From Ktedonobacter robiniae (GTDB lineage Bacteria; Chloroflexota; Ktedonobacteria; Ktedonobacterales; Ktedonobacteraceae), in the NCBI RefSeq assembly GCF_016587375.1, contig NZ_BNJG01000002.1, positions 1,116,001-1,180,000 on the forward strand: a stretch of 64,000 bases of DNA. The letters are read 5' to 3'. A model generated the notes under the pieces. It was not told the origin of the DNA. It saw only the letters and a program-made list of their open reading frames with translations, and did no database searches. Below, one piece after another: positions 1-8,475 of this stretch. The translations under genes were made by a program, and so were the position numbers. The stretch's first letter is position 1, and each line of letters starts with the position of its first letter.

Positions 1-39
1 GGCTTTGAGATTGTTTCGACAGAAGGAAATGCCTGTTTT

Positions 40-1251
40 ATGGACTTCTTAAAATCACTTACACACCGTGCTTTTGCCCTGCTGTGGAGCTGGCAGACTA
101 TCTCGCGCCTGGGTGATAGCTTCTATACGGTGGCGCTGGCCTGGTGGGTGCTGGAGAAAACGGGTTCGGCAACCATGATGGGCCTGGTGCTGATATTCGC
201 TAATGCGCCGACGCTCCTGCTACTCCTGCTGGGAGGCGTGGTTGTGGATCGCTTCTCGCGCTTGCATATGATGCTGGGCTCGGACTTTGCACGCGCTGCT
301 ATTGTAGGCGTGGCCGCGCTCCTGGCCGCCATGCAACTGCTGGAGGTTTGGCATGTGCTGGTCATCAGCGCGCTCTTCGGTGTGGTGGATGCCTTTTTTT
401 ATCCCGCCTATACCGCCATCGTGCCGGAGGTGGTGCCATCCGAGGCCCTGCCCAGCGCGAACTCGCTGCGCAGCATTAGCGGGCGCCTGGCGGGTATCAT
501 CGGTCCCCTCCTGGCGGGCCTGGTAATCGCCCAGGGAGGCACGGCGCTAGCCTTCAGCCTGGATGCTCTGTCTTTTATCGTCTCGGCCATCTGCCTGCTC
601 GCCATGCCGCGCAAGGGTGCCCTGGTACGCACGATGGAGGCTGAAGCGAGCGTGCTGAAGGATCTACGCGAGGGGATCGCAACGGTGCTCGCCTCGCCCT
701 GGCTGTGGGTGACCATCGCCGTCGCGGGCCTCAGCAACCTGACTCTGAGCGGTCCCCTGGACGCGGCGATGCCCCTGCTCGTCAAGCTGCGCTTTGGCGC
801 GAACGCTCAGCTCTACGGCTTTATCCTGGCCTTCGAGGCCACGGGTTCAATTCTGGCGGCAATCTGGCTGGGGCGCATGAAGCGTCTGCGCCACCGGGGC
901 TACCTGGTCTATGTTCCCTGGGTGGCCGCGTCACTGATGCTTTTTGTCATGGGCCCGCCCCTTGTGCTTGTGGTAATGTGCCTCGCCATGTTCGTCCTGG
1001 GAGCGGGTACGAGCACACTCAACCTGGCCTGGGCTAATAGCTTGCAAGAGCTGGTGCCTGACGAACTCCTGGGGCGCGTCTCCAGCATTGACGCGCTTGG
1101 CTCCTACTCGCTTCTGCCCATCGGCTACGCCCTGGCGGGCATCGTCGCCGACCACATCGGACCCTCCATGACCTTCCTGGTTGGCGGCCTCCTCAGCGTA
1201 CTTATCGTCGGCCTGGGGCTGCTACATCCTGGCGTGCGCAACGTAGATTAG
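40..1251 (+). CDS. MFS efflux permease
   Basis: A 403-residue, very hydrophobic protein with the alternating pattern of a 12-helix major facilitator. Residues about 20-40 (GDSFYTVALAWWVLEKTGSA) resemble the first helix of EntS/MFS_3-type exporters, and GGVVVDRFSR near residue 67 matches the loop 2-3 motif of the superfamily. It is expected to be a proton-coupled exporter in the cytoplasmic membrane; the substrate cannot be read from the sequence. The ATG is preceded by AAGGAA about 12 bases upstream. It stands alone and is closed by a strong hairpin directly after the stop codon. Confidence 0.88.
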   Translation: MDFLKSLTHRAFALLWSWQTISRLGDSFYTVALAWWVLEKTGSATMMGLVLIFANAPTLLLLLLGGVVVDRFSRLHMMLGSDFARAAIVGVAALLAAMQLLEVWHVLVISALFGVVDAFFYPAYTAIVPEVVPSEALPSANSLRSISGRLAGIIGPLLAGLVIAQGGTALAFSLDALSFIVSAICLLAMPRKGALVRTMEAEASVLKDLREGIATVLASPWLWVTIAVAGLSNLTLSGPLDAAMPLLVKLRFGANAQLYGFILAFEATGSILAAIWLGRMKRLRHRGYLVYVPWVAASLMLFVMGPPLVLVVMCLAMFVLGAGTSTLNLAWANSLQELVPDELLGRVSSIDALGSYSLLPIGYALAGIVADHIGPSMTFLVGGLLSVLIVGLGLLHPGVRNVD

Positions 1252-1253
1252 CT

Positions 1254-1304
1254 CAATAAGATACAGCGCCGCCTCCTGAGCGGAGGCGGCGCTGTATCTT
1301 ATTG
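1254..1304 (+). terminator. Perfect 23-bp hairpin after MFS gene
   Basis: The left arm at 1254-1276 and right arm at 1282-1304 pair perfectly (23 bp) around a five-base loop, three bases after the MFS stop codon. The downstream sequence is AT-rich but lacks a clean T run, so it is a probable terminator or 3' stabilising hairpin. The following 210 bases to 1514 hold only AT-rich leader sequence, including an AGGAGG followed by an 8- or 19-codon reading frame near 1390 that I cannot interpret. Confidence 0.75.
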
Positions 1305-1514
1305 ATATATTATTTTGCATAGATGATATAATTATATTAAAAGTTTGTTTTCGCTAGCTAAAGCATCTAAAAACTTGTGCAGGAGGAAATGTTATGTATA
1401 GTGGGAAAGGTTACATATAGTAGGGAATGTAAGCTCAGCGTTGGCTGACAAATTAGAGTGGTATCACGATACTTTTGCATCGTTGCATAAAAATGTAAGA
1501 ACTGAACGAATCAT

Positions 1515-2120
1515 TTGATCACTCATGGAAACAAGAATCTACGCGAAGTCGCCCTGACCTTTGATGATGGCCCCTTTCCAAATTTTACAGCGAAAGTGCT
1601 GGACGTACTCGAAGCGTATCGAATTAAAGCCACCTTCTTCTGCATCGGTCGCCAGGTTCAGGCCTTTCCTAACCTGACATTGCGCGCCTATAAGGCCGGA
1701 CATGCGGTCGAGAATCATAGCTGGAGTCATCCCGACATGACTGGTTTAAGCCTGGAGGACCAGTTGCAACATACCAGCAACACGATTGAACGAGTAACCC
1801 ACCAGCGACCTCTTGTGATGCGTCCCTCCTATGGGGCGTATAACGCATCTTCACTTCAGCTCGCAACCAGCCTCCGACTGGTCGCGGTGGCCTGGGATGT
1901 TGATGCACACGACTGGTCGCGCCCCGGCACGGATACAATTCTGCATAATGTGCTCGACCATGTGAAGAACGGCTCAATCATCCTGATGCACGATGGGGGA
2001 GGCGACCGCTCCCAGACGCTTGCCGCCCTACCCAAAATATTAGAAACCCTCTTTGAGCGTGGCTATCGCTTTGTGACCATTCGCCAGCTACTCTCGCGCC
2101 TCCCCCATGAACATAGATGA
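1515..2120 (+). CDS. Polysaccharide deacetylase (NodB domain)
   Basis: A 201-residue minimal NodB-homology (carbohydrate esterase 4) domain. The family motifs are in order: TFDDGP (metal Asp and catalytic base) near residue 16, HSWSHP (metal-binding His pair) near 68, RPSYGAYN near 100, DVDAHDW near 127 and LMHDGGGDRSQT near 147. It should remove acetyl groups from GlcNAc-type polymers such as peptidoglycan or chitin oligomers. The frame opens at TTG 1515 because an in-frame stop lies at 1503-1505. There is no signal peptide and the ribosome binding site is weak, so an N-terminal export region may have been lost. Confidence 0.85.
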   Translation: MITHGNKNLREVALTFDDGPFPNFTAKVLDVLEAYRIKATFFCIGRQVQAFPNLTLRAYKAGHAVENHSWSHPDMTGLSLEDQLQHTSNTIERVTHQRPLVMRPSYGAYNASSLQLATSLRLVAVAWDVDAHDWSRPGTDTILHNVLDHVKNGSIILMHDGGGDRSQTLAALPKILETLFERGYRFVTIRQLLSRLPHEHR

Positions 2121-2160
2121 CTGACCTCAGCCTCGTCTTGTGAAGACCGTGAGCTCTGTG

Positions 2161-2958
2161 TTATGTCTCCCCGATGAATTCAGATGGGTTCGGAAGGGCT
2201 TTCTGGATCAATGAGACAGTATGCTCGATGATTGGCTTATGCACTGGCAGCAAGATGGGAGAGAGCAACCTTGCTGTTAGAGCATAGAGCTGGAGACCGG
2301 CCTGCACCTGTTCGTGCAGAGTGAGAGCCTGTCCGCATTCGTCCTCAATCCCAAAGGCGGCGCGGCGCAGTTTCACCCATTCTGGCTGATCATCCATAGC
2401 CTGTGCTACCTCGTCATAGATAGCATTATCACCAGAGAGCAGGATACCACGCTGCACTTTCATTACGCGACTCATACTCCAGGACAGGCCAAAGCGAGCG
2501 TTCAACAGGCGTCCAACGTCATTGCGGCGCAGACCCTCCAGTCCCTTGCGAGCCTCCTCGGCGTTGCCCACCAGCATCTCGCTCGCCCAGCGGTTGGCCC
2601 GCTGCTGCATGGTATCATCCCACACAAAGGCTTTGGCCCGGGCCTGGATCTGAGCAAAATAGCCCTCGCGATCCAGCAACGCCCGAGCACAGTGCACACC
2701 AGCAATTGTATCAGTCGCCGCCTGTGGCTCATGAAACCAGCGCTCGACTTCATCCGGCGCAACCGTACTCACAACCAGCAAGTGCTCCTGATAGAGAAAG
2801 CTCTCCGGCTCAGAGGACTCTGCGTTATATGTAAAGCGTACCAGGTCGATATCGCTATAGGGTCCAGCCTCACCTCGCGTATGGCTTCCCATCAAGACAA
2901 GCGCGCGCACCTCTGACACATCAAAACGTGCTACCAGGTCATCGAATGCAATACTCAT
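2161..2958 (-). CDS. Nucleotidyltransferase-domain protein
   Basis: A 265-residue protein opening with a polymerase-beta-type nucleotidyltransferase fold. GSHTRGEAGPYSDIDL near residues 24-39 carries the GS...R and the D-x-D metal ligands. The remainder is helical and resembles the C-terminal region of aminoglycoside nucleotidyltransferase-like proteins of unknown substrate. It is convergent with the deacetylase gene upstream. The role is a predicted nucleotide transfer to a small molecule or protein; no resistance function can be inferred from sequence alone. Confidence 0.75.
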   Translation of the reverse strand: MSIAFDDLVARFDVSEVRALVLMGSHTRGEAGPYSDIDLVRFTYNAESSEPESFLYQEHLLVVSTVAPDEVERWFHEPQAATDTIAGVHCARALLDREGYFAQIQARAKAFVWDDTMQQRANRWASEMLVGNAEEARKGLEGLRRNDVGRLLNARFGLSWSMSRVMKVQRGILLSGDNAIYDEVAQAMDDQPEWVKLRRAAFGIEDECGQALTLHEQVQAGLQLYALTARLLSPILLPVHKPIIEHTVSLIQKALPNPSEFIGET

Positions 2959-3107
2959 TTTATTTACCAGCCACTTTCACTACATCGCCTTACAATTTTT
3001 TGTCCCCGATTCGAAGTTGTGTCAAATAAGGAATCACACAGGCAATGAACTAACTGTAACATGATATACTCTCATAGAAGAATACAAGCAAGAACAAGCG
3101 AGGAAAG

Positions 3108-3628
3108 ATGTTTACCCTTGAGACTGAACGCCTCCTCCTGCGCGGCTTTACCCTGGAGGATTGGGAGGCCATCAATGCCATTGTTTCAGATCCAGAGGTC
3201 ACACGCTATATGCACTTCTCTAATTGGGATGAGACCAGGCGCCACAAATGGTTTGACTGGATGCTTGAACATGCCTTAAAGCCTCAACGCGACGCTTATA
3301 ACTGGGCATTACGCTCAAACACAACGCGATGCTGATCGGGTGGCTGTTCATCGGTGGTTCCAGTCATGGGGAAGACACAAAATCTTTTGGCTACGCCCTC
3401 GGTCCACGCTTCTGGGGACATGGCTATATGACGGAAGCATTGCAGGCTGTATTTGACTATGAGTTTAACGTTCTAGCAACATCTCGTATTGTTGCTGAGT
3501 GCGAAACGCAGAATACCGCCTCCGCACGGGTGATGCAGAAATGTGGTATGACTTTTGTAGGAACGTTCTTCGACCAGGACTTCGAGGGTAACTGGGCAGA
3601 GCGCCACCATTATATGATCAGCTCATGA
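3108..3628 (+). pseudogene. GNAT acetyltransferase, RimJ/RimL type, frameshifted
   Basis: The N-terminal half (from ATG 3108, preceded by GAGGAAAG) reads as a RimJ-like GNAT start (TERLLLRGFTLEDWEAINA). It then runs out of frame to a stop at 3333-3335. The second half continues in another frame from about 3311, giving LKHNAMLIGWLFIGG and the acetyl-CoA loop region GPRFWGHGYMTEALQAVF. Restoring one base near 3308 rejoins the two halves as WAITLKHNAMLIGW. A single-base deletion therefore splits an otherwise intact 173-residue gene. It may be a recent mutation or a sequencing error. The 3' end overlaps the next start codon (ATGA). Confidence 0.8.
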
Positions 3629-4326
3629 ATGAACTAGCAGATTTGCACGAAGCAATCGAGAGATTGTACACAACCTTCGCTGGCTATCCTTTGCGCCATC
3701 CCGTCATAGGCTGTACATGTTGCGTTTCCAGGGCAGATCAGGAGCGTATTGCCTCCAAAGTTCTGCGCCATTTGGACGGCTACGACCTGGAGCGGTTTAC
3801 ATGGAAGGCTATGAGCACCTGGGGAGACGAAGACGATTTTAAACATTTTCTGCCGCGTATCCTGGAATTGGTGAGTGACGCCCAGGAGCGGAGAGACCTA
3901 CCGTATCTCTTCGTCATCTTTGGGAAGCTGGGCTACTGCAAAGAGTGGACAGAGCAAGAGCGTGAAGCGGTCACCAACTATCTGCTAGCGCTCTGGCGCT
4001 GGATACTGGCGGGCCATCCGGAGCGCGAGGAGGATAGCCTGCTTGCCAGTGAATACCTGGAGGCGACGCTCTATGGTATCGATGATTTGGCGCCTTTTCT
4101 GAACGCCTGGCGAGATATGTGCATGCCTTCGTCGCTGCGCCAGCTCGCCGAGGTAATCAGCAACCATGCTTGGGATAGCCGATTAGCCAAAAGCAGCCAG
4201 GTCCAGGCCTGGCTACGCGAGGATGCAACCGGGCAGATGCTGGAAGAGGGATTTTACACCTACATGGATGAGGCCTGGGCAGTGGAACTGGCCCAGGCGG
4301 TAGAGGTGTGGGAATGGTTGTCGTGA
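3625..4326 (+). CDS. Conserved hypothetical protein
   Basis: A 233-residue soluble, acidic, helix-rich protein that I do not assign to a named family. A short cysteine cluster (GCTCCVS, residues about 29-35) near the N terminus could bind a metal, and the rest looks like paired alpha-helices. Its ATG overlaps the stop of the frameshifted GNAT gene, which implies translational coupling and co-expression. No catalytic motif is visible. Confidence 0.65.
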   Translation: MNELADLHEAIERLYTTFAGYPLRHPVIGCTCCVSRADQERIASKVLRHLDGYDLERFTWKAMSTWGDEDDFKHFLPRILELVSDAQERRDLPYLFVIFGKLGYCKEWTEQEREAVTNYLLALWRWILAGHPEREEDSLLASEYLEATLYGIDDLAPFLNAWRDMCMPSSLRQLAEVISNHAWDSRLAKSSQVQAWLREDATGQMLEEGFYTYMDEAWAVELAQAVEVWEWLS

Positions 4327-4384
4327 GCGACGCGTACTTTAGTAGCGTCGTGCCATACATACGCTCAATGCATTGTACACTGCT

Positions 4385-5218
4385 CTAGTAGCGTTCTGAC
4401 TCACTCTCAGCGATCAAGTCCCTCATGAATTGCAGGCTCGTCTGGATGCGTGCGACATCGATCTCACCCTCGGAGTTGACAGCTCGCGCCTCCAGGCTCA
4501 GGGCTCCCTCAAATCCTGTTGCTTTCAGTTGCTGCACAAAGCGATGAAAATCGATGTGCCCCTCGCCCGGATGCAGGTAGTAGCGCCCCTCGCTTGAGGC
4601 GAGCAGACCATGGTGGTCTTTTAGATGCACATGGCGTACCAGCTTTGCCTGCCAGAGCCAGGAGGCCGCGAAGACGGCTTCAAGCTGGTCATGCCAGGCC
4701 AGGAACTCTGTATCCAGGGCCACGCGTGCACGAGGGTCATGCTCAAAGGCTTGCTTGACGTTGGAGAGGGGGTCGGCACGATTACAGGGAATGGTCTCGA
4801 TGGCCAGCGTGAGCCCATACTGCTCGGCGAGATCCAGGCAACGCGCTAAGGGTTGCAAGTTATACTCCAGATGGAAGTCAGACGATGGCATCCCCCACAA
4901 ATGCAACACTGCGATCTCTACCCCTAGCTGTTGGGCGAAGATGCAATTCTGCTCAAAGCGCAGGACTCCCTGCTCTCGTTCGCTTGCATCGCTGCTACCG
5001 AAGCATTCGCCGATGCTTTTCTCCATATGCATTACCGGGAAAGGCAGCTTGCAGGTGCGTAAGGCACGGATAATGGGTTCGGGTTCCTGATACCAGCGAG
5101 GATAAAACATAATTTCCAGGCCATCCGCCACAAACTCCTGGCTATACTTCAAGATGACCTCGTGGCAGTGAGGGTCAGAACTGCGGGTGAAGGCACCAGT
5201 TGAACAGAGTACTTGCAT
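4385..5218 (-). CDS. Sugar phosphate isomerase/epimerase (xylose isomerase-like TIM barrel)
   Basis: A 277-residue protein with the AP-endonuclease-2/xylose-isomerase-like barrel pattern. Candidate metal ligands are the Glu in LAIETIP (about residue 140), the Asp in VALDTEF (about 168), the His in HVHLKDHHG (about 197) and the Glu in LSLEAR (about 242). It probably isomerises or epimerises a keto-sugar. The start is ATG with AAAGGAGC eight bases upstream. It follows the MFS gene by about 36 bases on the same strand, so the two are likely co-transcribed as uptake or export plus catabolism. Confidence 0.82.
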   Translation of the reverse strand: MQVLCSTGAFTRSSDPHCHEVILKYSQEFVADGLEIMFYPRWYQEPEPIIRALRTCKLPFPVMHMEKSIGECFGSSDASEREQGVLRFEQNCIFAQQLGVEIAVLHLWGMPSSDFHLEYNLQPLARCLDLAEQYGLTLAIETIPCNRADPLSNVKQAFEHDPRARVALDTEFLAWHDQLEAVFAASWLWQAKLVRHVHLKDHHGLLASSEGRYYLHPGEGHIDFHRFVQQLKATGFEGALSLEARAVNSEGEIDVARIQTSLQFMRDLIAESESERY

Positions 5219-5229
5219 TTTGCTCCTTT

Positions 5230-5252
5230 GTAGCCGCGTACGCTAGTAGCGG
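5230..5252. repeat. AGTAGC-type short repeat, copy 1
   Basis: Contains CCGCGTACGCTAGTAGCGG. The same unit occurs at 6644-6668 and 60983-61007 with small changes. It can fold as CCGC/GCGG around a GTAC core. It lies between the MFS gene and the isomerase gene. Confidence 0.55.
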
Positions 5253-5254
5253 AC

Positions 5255-6583
5255 TCACTCATTAACCGAGATTTCACTCCCCACAGGGGACGCGGCGGGA
5301 AGCGGCTCGGCGACGTGTGGGGCAAGACGGGCCTCGCGGATACGGCGCGCGTTGCCCAGGATAAAGTAACCAAGAGCGATCAGCAAGCCCGTGACGAGAC
5401 AGCATTGCCAGAAGAACGTCGCACCCAGGTATTGTAGGGCAAAGCCACCCAGCGCGGGCGCGATAACGGTTGACAGGGCGCGTACAGTCTGGAAGACACC
5501 TTGATAGGTACCACGCAGGTGCTTTGGCGAGATATCGACAATGATGGCGGTCGAAATGGGATAGTTCAGGATCTCACCTACCGTCCAGATCATGACTCCC
5601 ACGAGATAGCCAGGGTAGGAATGCCACCAGCTAAACACGCTCATGCCAGCTCCCAGGAAGAGGGCGGCAATCGCCAGCGAGGTGTTCGGCGAGCGTCGAT
5701 TGAAGAACGCGGTGAGCGGCAGGCTGATGAGGACCACCTGGACGGCGTTGATGGCCATGACCGAGCCATAGATAAGTGGACTCAGGCTGTGCGCCTGCAT
5801 ATCAAGCGGCATAGCGGTCACATGCTGGAAATATACTATATCGAAGAGCAGCGCTAATAGTGCGTAACTCCAGAGCCAGGGATCGGCCAGGGCTACGCGC
5901 ATCAACCCAGGTCGCTCGGCACTCTCCTCACTCTTGACTGTGCGAGGCAGGCGTGTCTCAGGAACGCCAAACCAGATCAGGACGCCAAAGCAGAATGTGG
6001 TGAGCGCGTCGCCCAGGAAGAGTAGCAGATACGAGACGGGAGCCAGCAGGCCCGCGATGATCGGGCCAACGGCTGAACCAATATTGTTCGCCCAGTAACG
6101 CAGACTATACGCCTGCGCCAGCTTATCACGCGGCGTCATATCGGCAATCGCCGCCGAGGTCGCGGGACGCGCGAGATCATTAAACAGCATATAGATGATT
6201 GCCAGGACCACAATCAGCCAGACGTTTCCCGCGAAGCTCAAGGCCAGCATCATCACCGCCGCAGCCAACAAACTGATCAGGATCGTGACCCTGCGACCAA
6301 GCATATCAGCCAGCATTCCACCACATGCACCTGCCGCCAGCGAACCAAATCCCATGAGCGAGACGACCAGCGCGGCCTCGCTAATGGGGAGATGCCGGGA
6401 AGAGGTAAGATAGAGCGCGAAAAAGGGCATGACAAAATTCCCGGCACGATTAATAAAAGAACCTGTGATAAGGAACCAGAAGGGACGCGAGAATTGGAGA
6501 TTTGTAAAAAAGGTTTTGAATCGATTTAGAGGCGATAGCAAAAGAAGATCCTTCCATGTATAGAGCATACAGAGATACATCAT
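5255..6583 (-). CDS. MFS transporter
   Basis: A 12-helix major facilitator of about 442 residues. The motif-A-like loop GMLADMLGRRV follows helix 2, and a typical central cytoplasmic loop (VPETRLPRTVKSEE) splits the halves. I place the start at ATG 6583, where AGG lies four to six bases upstream. The longer frame to 6655 would begin inside the intergenic hairpin. The substrate is unknown; the position upstream of a sugar isomerase suggests sugar or sugar-derivative transport. Confidence 0.8.
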   Translation of the reverse strand: MMYLCMLYTWKDLLLLSPLNRFKTFFTNLQFSRPFWFLITGSFINRAGNFVMPFFALYLTSSRHLPISEAALVVSLMGFGSLAAGACGGMLADMLGRRVTILISLLAAAVMMLALSFAGNVWLIVVLAIIYMLFNDLARPATSAAIADMTPRDKLAQAYSLRYWANNIGSAVGPIIAGLLAPVSYLLLFLGDALTTFCFGVLIWFGVPETRLPRTVKSEESAERPGLMRVALADPWLWSYALLALLFDIVYFQHVTAMPLDMQAHSLSPLIYGSVMAINAVQVVLISLPLTAFFNRRSPNTSLAIAALFLGAGMSVFSWWHSYPGYLVGVMIWTVGEILNYPISTAIIVDISPKHLRGTYQGVFQTVRALSTVIAPALGGFALQYLGATFFWQCCLVTGLLIALGYFILGNARRIREARLAPHVAEPLPAASPVGSEISVNE

Positions 6584-6642
6584 TACCTGAACAGTTTCAG
6601 TGTATAATCCCTGGGGATAGCTCGTCAAGGAAACGGATCTGG

Positions 6643-6696
6643 CCAGTAGCCGCATATGCCAGTAGCGGGTCCGCTACTGGCATATGCGGCTACTGG
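6643..6696. terminator. Perfect 26-bp hairpin built from the AGTAGC repeat
   Basis: Arms 6643-6668 and 6671-6696 are exact reverse complements separated by two bases. Each arm is a copy of the AGTAGC repeat (CCGCATATGCCAGTAGCGG). It lies just after the carboxylesterase stop and before the MFS start, so it could stop or insulate transcription on the minus strand. Confidence 0.7.
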
Positions 6697-6702
6697 ACGT
6701 GA

Positions 6703-8217
6703 CTACTCGCTGAAACCGTTGATCAGCATGTCGCCCCAGGCCTGGCGCTGGGGCCCGGCGGGGTCGTGCTCGACGCGACTCTCGCGGTTGAAGATCATGG
6801 TCGCGCGCTCTTCAGGAGTATAGGCGGGCCAGTTGGGGCCAGGAGCGCCTGTGCGGGCGAAGGCGAGCCAGGCCTCGCTCATGGCGTCGGCAATGCCCTG
6901 GAGTTCGGGGCCGCTACCACCGGTAAAGCCTACGGCATAGGCGAGGTTATCAAAGACGAAGGGGATCTCCAGGGCGTGCGTCGACTTCAGACGCCCATTC
7001 AGAATCGGCGTCTCCCAGGTGAAGAGGTACATATAGACCGGAGCCGCGCCCTGGGCATATTTGCGCTCGGCCAGGGTGATCGAGTTGATACGCATCATGC
7101 GGTCGCTGCCGATGGCCGTGTAGATGTTGGCAGGGGTTCCCTGGGGCTGCGCGTCACGATAGGCTGCAATCAACTCGTCCGCTCTGGCACCCGCGAATTG
7201 GCTCACACGAGCGTGCAGGCCCGCCTCGTCGAGCGTCGCCAGTCCAGTATCGGCCAGCGTAAAGAGGGTGATCTCGTCTTTGTTTGTGCCGATCAGTAAC
7301 GGCACATTAGCGGAGATGGCGGGGGCGACGGGATCAAAGGGCTGATTGGGGATGACCACGCCATCCATGACTGGTCCCCAGCCTGCCAGCGCGTTCGGGT
7401 TAATCCTGGCGTTGGCCTCAAAGAGCCGCTCAATAGGGATATCACGCAGACGCTCGACATCGCCTGGGGCGATCTCAAGCTCACGCAGGAGCTTCTCAGC
7501 GCGGTGAGTCGCCTTCGCACGTGGACTCACACGCAGGGCGGGACCGCTCTGGATGATGGCGCGATGGAAGAGGCCTTGCGCGTCAGGCATGGCCATGAGG
7601 ATGCTGACCTTGGCCCCGCCGCCCGATTCACCAAAGATCGTGACATTACCGGGATCGCCACCGAAAGCCGCGATATTGTCACGCACCCACTCCAGGGCCG
7701 CCACGAGGTCGAGCATGCCGACATTGCCGGAGGCTGCATACTCCTCGCCCGCCAGCTCTCCCAGGTAGCAATACCCCAGCGCGCCAAGGCGATGGTTGAC
7801 TGTCACGACCACGGCATCGCCCCGGCGTGCCAGGTTGGTCCCTTCGTAGAAGCCTGCCGAGCCCGAGCCCATGGTAAAGCCGCCGCCATGGCACCAGAAC
7901 ATTACTGGTCGTTTGCCACCATCATTGAGCGCGGGGGTCCACACGTTCAAATAGAGGCAGTCCTCGCTTAGAGGCTCTGGCTCCGCGCCGCCACTCAATG
8001 AGAGCATCACTCCCAGGCCGCCCTCTGGCTGGGGACTGCTAGCGCCATAGCGCAAGGCATCGCGCACGCCGCTCCAGGGTTCGGGCTTCTGTGGAGGAAG
8101 AAAGCGTCCACGCCCGGCGGTCGAGGCTCCATAAGGAATACCTTTGAAGACATAAATGGAATTTCTCGTGGCGCCTCGGACCTGGCCCGAGGCAGTTGCA
8201 ACAATCGGGTCCATCAT
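6703..8217 (-). CDS. Type B carboxylesterase
   Basis: A 504-residue alpha/beta hydrolase of the carboxylesterase/para-nitrobenzyl esterase family. EDCLYLNVW near residue 86 is the type B signature, HGGGF near 110 forms the oxyanion hole, and GESGGG near 200 holds the nucleophile Ser. GTNKDE near 315 and the His of STHALEIP near 410 complete the likely triad. It has no signal peptide, so it should act in the cytoplasm on small esters. The start is ATG 8217 behind AGGAAGAAG. Length is normal for the family. Confidence 0.9.
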   Translation of the reverse strand: MMDPIVATASGQVRGATRNSIYVFKGIPYGASTAGRGRFLPPQKPEPWSGVRDALRYGASSPQPEGGLGVMLSLSGGAEPEPLSEDCLYLNVWTPALNDGGKRPVMFWCHGGGFTMGSGSAGFYEGTNLARRGDAVVVTVNHRLGALGYCYLGELAGEEYAASGNVGMLDLVAALEWVRDNIAAFGGDPGNVTIFGESGGGAKVSILMAMPDAQGLFHRAIIQSGPALRVSPRAKATHRAEKLLRELEIAPGDVERLRDIPIERLFEANARINPNALAGWGPVMDGVVIPNQPFDPVAPAISANVPLLIGTNKDEITLFTLADTGLATLDEAGLHARVSQFAGARADELIAAYRDAQPQGTPANIYTAIGSDRMMRINSITLAERKYAQGAAPVYMYLFTWETPILNGRLKSTHALEIPFVFDNLAYAVGFTGGSGPELQGIADAMSEAWLAFARTGAPGPNWPAYTPEERATMIFNRESRVEHDPAGPQRQAWGDMLINGFSE

Positions 8218-8274
8218 GGTTCTTCTTCCTTTCTAATAAATCTATCCGCTATAGGCGCCCACAAATTCATTAAT

Positions 8275-8448
8275 CATAGGTGCCCGATTTATCGCGCACA
8301 AGGCGATTTATCGCAATGATACGGGGTTGCAACCAAGCATATGGCCTGGTAATGCTTGTCATATGATACCCCATCGTTATAGAGACATAATCGTTATCCT
8401 GTATTACTGCGATACATCGCCTTGCACGCGATAAATCGGGTGCCTATG
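8275..8448. mobile_element. MITE-like element, copy A (174 bp)
   Basis: The ends are inverted repeats of about 47 bp beginning CATAGGTGCCCGATTTATCG and CATAGGCACCCGATTTATCG (the latter read on the opposite strand), with few mismatches. The centre is AT-rich and noncoding. Related copies lie at 21492-21662 and 30251-30456, with a divergent copy at 23342-23525. There is no transposase. A fragment of the same end motif (ATAGGCGCCCA) sits just upstream at about 8251. Confidence 0.8.
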
Positions 8449-8475
8449 GCATTAAAATGCTAATCGTTTTTTATC

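Noticed and set aside
2314..2916. A 200-codon plus-strand frame
   Set aside because: It is antisense to the nucleotidyltransferase gene, with no ribosome binding site or domain pattern.
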